A program made the translations under genes and the position numbers. A stretch of 64,000 nt of DNA from Cycas panzhihuaensis. Lineage: Eukaryota; Cycadophyta. Positions 62,746 to 64,000 of this stretch are shown in pieces. Position 1 is the stretch's first letter. Every line of letters starts with the position of its first letter. The stretch lies in the NCBI GenBank assembly GCA_023213395.1, contig CM041465.1, positions 213,473,741 to 213,537,740 of the forward strand. The letters run 5' to 3'. The notes under the pieces are model-generated. The model searched no databases. It was not told the origin of the DNA and worked only from the letters and a program-made list of their open reading frames with translations.

Positions 62746-64000
62746 TCAACCATAGGATTTCTCTAGAAATTTACCATTTACAACTTTGTTAAACTCGAGG
62801 CCCTCCAACGTGGTTATCTTATATATGCCATTATTGAATTTCTTAAGGACAACAAAAGGGCCTACCCATTTGGGGCCAAATTTAGATAGCTGGTTAGAAA
62901 GATATTCTAGCTTAAGTACTTGGTCCCTAGGATTCAAGGGGTAAGGATGTAAATATTTGTTATACATCCTTTGTTCCCTAGCCTTAGATGTTAGGTTAGC
63001 TTGGTATGCGATCAAGTGTCTCTCATCCAAAGCCTCAAGGTTGAGGAGGTAGGATTGGTGGTGCAATTCATCATCGACTAACTCTTTAAGGGATACCCTT
63101 AAAGAAGGGATCTTGACTTCTAAAGGCAATACTGCCTCCATTCCGTAAACCAAGGAGAATGGTGTTATCCCTGTGGTGGTATAAATCAAAGTTTGATAGG
63201 CCCATAGAGTTGAGTAGAGCTAGATGTGCTAATCTTTTTGGGATCAAGCAATGATTTTATTTAGAATGTTGATTAGGGTTTTAAGAGGACAAAATTTTAT
63301 GAGAGATCTTGAATTTCCCATAAAGATCATCCATCCCCTTATTATAGAATGGATTTCCATTATCTGTGATGAGGATATCGAGAACCCCAAATCGACAGAT
63401 GATGTATTAATATACAAAAGTAGTAATTATCTTGCTAGTTATGGAAGATAAAAGGATGGCCTAGGCCCATTTGGTGAAGTACTTTGTTGCGATTAAGTTA
63501 ATTTCATGCTAGGCCAAAGAGGGTGGAGTAATGGATCCAATCAAATCTAACCCCCTTTGGGAGAAAGGCCATGGAGATATGACAACATGTAATGCCTCAG
63601 AAGGTTGGTGGATAATGTTAACATGCTCTTGGCATCTGTGGTAATATTATGCATTAATTTGGATATTGTTGAATAAAGTTGGCTAATAGTATCCCATGTA
63701 AAGGATTCTTTAGGCCATTTATTGGCCTCTACAAATGCCATTATGGCATTTATGAAGAATTTAGTTAGTCTCCTTATGGTTAAGGCAACGAAGGAGAACG
63801 TCATCAAAGGACCGCTTATACAATACATCCTATATAAGGAAGTATTGCCGAGAAGAAGCTCTGACCTAGGACTTTATTTTATTATTGGCATTGATAGGAT
63901 ATTATTACTGAGTGAGATATTATATTATATCTCCATACCATTTGCTGTTGGTCTATGGATAAGGGTTTATGTGCTGGGGAGCTAAGATGGGCTCATTGGG
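62746..64000 (-). pseudogene. Gypsy-3 integrase (partial at window edge)
   Basis: The C-terminal module in the open frame 63189-62746 reads TGITPFSLVYGMEAVLPLEV, LLNLEALDERHLIAYQANL, VLKLEYLSNQLSKFGPKWVG and ITTLEGLEFNKVVNGKFLEK. This is the G-x-[ST]-P-[FY]-x-L-V-[FY]-G-x-[ED]-[AP] start and G-P-[FY]-x-V end typical of plant gypsy integrases. The catalytic core (about 63200-63480) is damaged. The zinc-binding region (63828-63547) aligns with gypsy-2 (EANKWPKESFTWDTI against ANPWPKGASVWGIT). It continues past 64000. Confidence 0.88.

Larger units (their letters stand above)
58171..64000 (-). mobile_element. Gypsy-3: minus-strand Tat-like element, cut by the window edge
   Basis: Read on the minus strand: integrase (64000-62746), spacer, RNase H (60880-60485), tail, purine tract (59946-59935) and 3' LTR (from 59934 downward). 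Integrase, tail and purine tract match gypsy-2 in order and sequence, so it belongs to the same family. The region between integrase and RNase H is 1.9 kb rather than 4 kb. Its RT and 5' parts lie beyond 64000. Confidence 0.85.

Noticed and set aside
63722-63985. 87-codon + strand frame at the right edge
   Set aside because: It is antisense to the gypsy-3 integrase, whose motifs read on the minus strand.

Overview
This window is plant nuclear DNA made almost wholly of old, broken and nested retrotransposons. The evidence is plant-type LINEs with a DUF4283/zinc-knuckle ORF1 and an ORF2 reading endonuclease-RT-zf-RVT-RNase H, a Ty1/copia element, several Ty3/gypsy elements of the Tat/Ogre type, plant primer-binding sites (initiator Met and Arg) and thousands of bases of (TA)n. 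LTR pairs differ at roughly one base in eight where I compared them by eye, and every coding region has stop codons. Slow removal of very old insertions suggests a large-genome seed plant, perhaps a gymnosperm, but the species cannot be told from this sequence. I found no intact host gene. The one clear piece of a cellular gene is a VPS13-like fragment at 14230-14750.

Left half (about 800-30870): one Tat-like gypsy element on the + strand (called A) can be followed from protease to the integrase C-terminus over 30 kb, because four insertions interrupt it. They are LINE-1 (2380-8935, + strand, 18-bp target duplication), a minus-strand gypsy fragment B (about 9036-12536), a 12-kb block with 16-bp near-perfect flanking repeats (13239-25160, here LINE-4), and LINE-2 (26564-30553, minus, 17-bp duplication). 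LINE-4 itself contains a structurally complete copia element (15092-22608, 5-bp duplication) and a small LINE-3 (24591-24975, 16-bp duplication).

Middle (30881-38422): an orphan LTR with a Met primer site, 3.4 kb of unclassified AT-rich DNA, then 3.8 kb of TA/TG microsatellite.

Right half (38423-64000): a 17-kb Tat/Ogre-like gypsy element on the + strand (gypsy-2) with LTRs of 2.5-3.1 kb. Its order is gag, protease, RT, RNase H, integrase, an antisense plant-mobile-domain-like gene, a second RNase H, polypurine tract and 3' LTR. A second giant microsatellite (55831-58170) separates it from the 3' LTR of a related minus-strand element, gypsy-3, which runs off the right edge and has the same RNase H after its integrase.

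The most interesting points are the RNase H placed after integrase in two copies, the antisense gene with its own TATA box, short hairpins with a GGTAC-like core recurring in the gypsy-2/gypsy-3 family, the VPS13 fragment inside a LINE-like unit, and mirror-image microsatellites abutting the TG and CA ends of gypsy-2.
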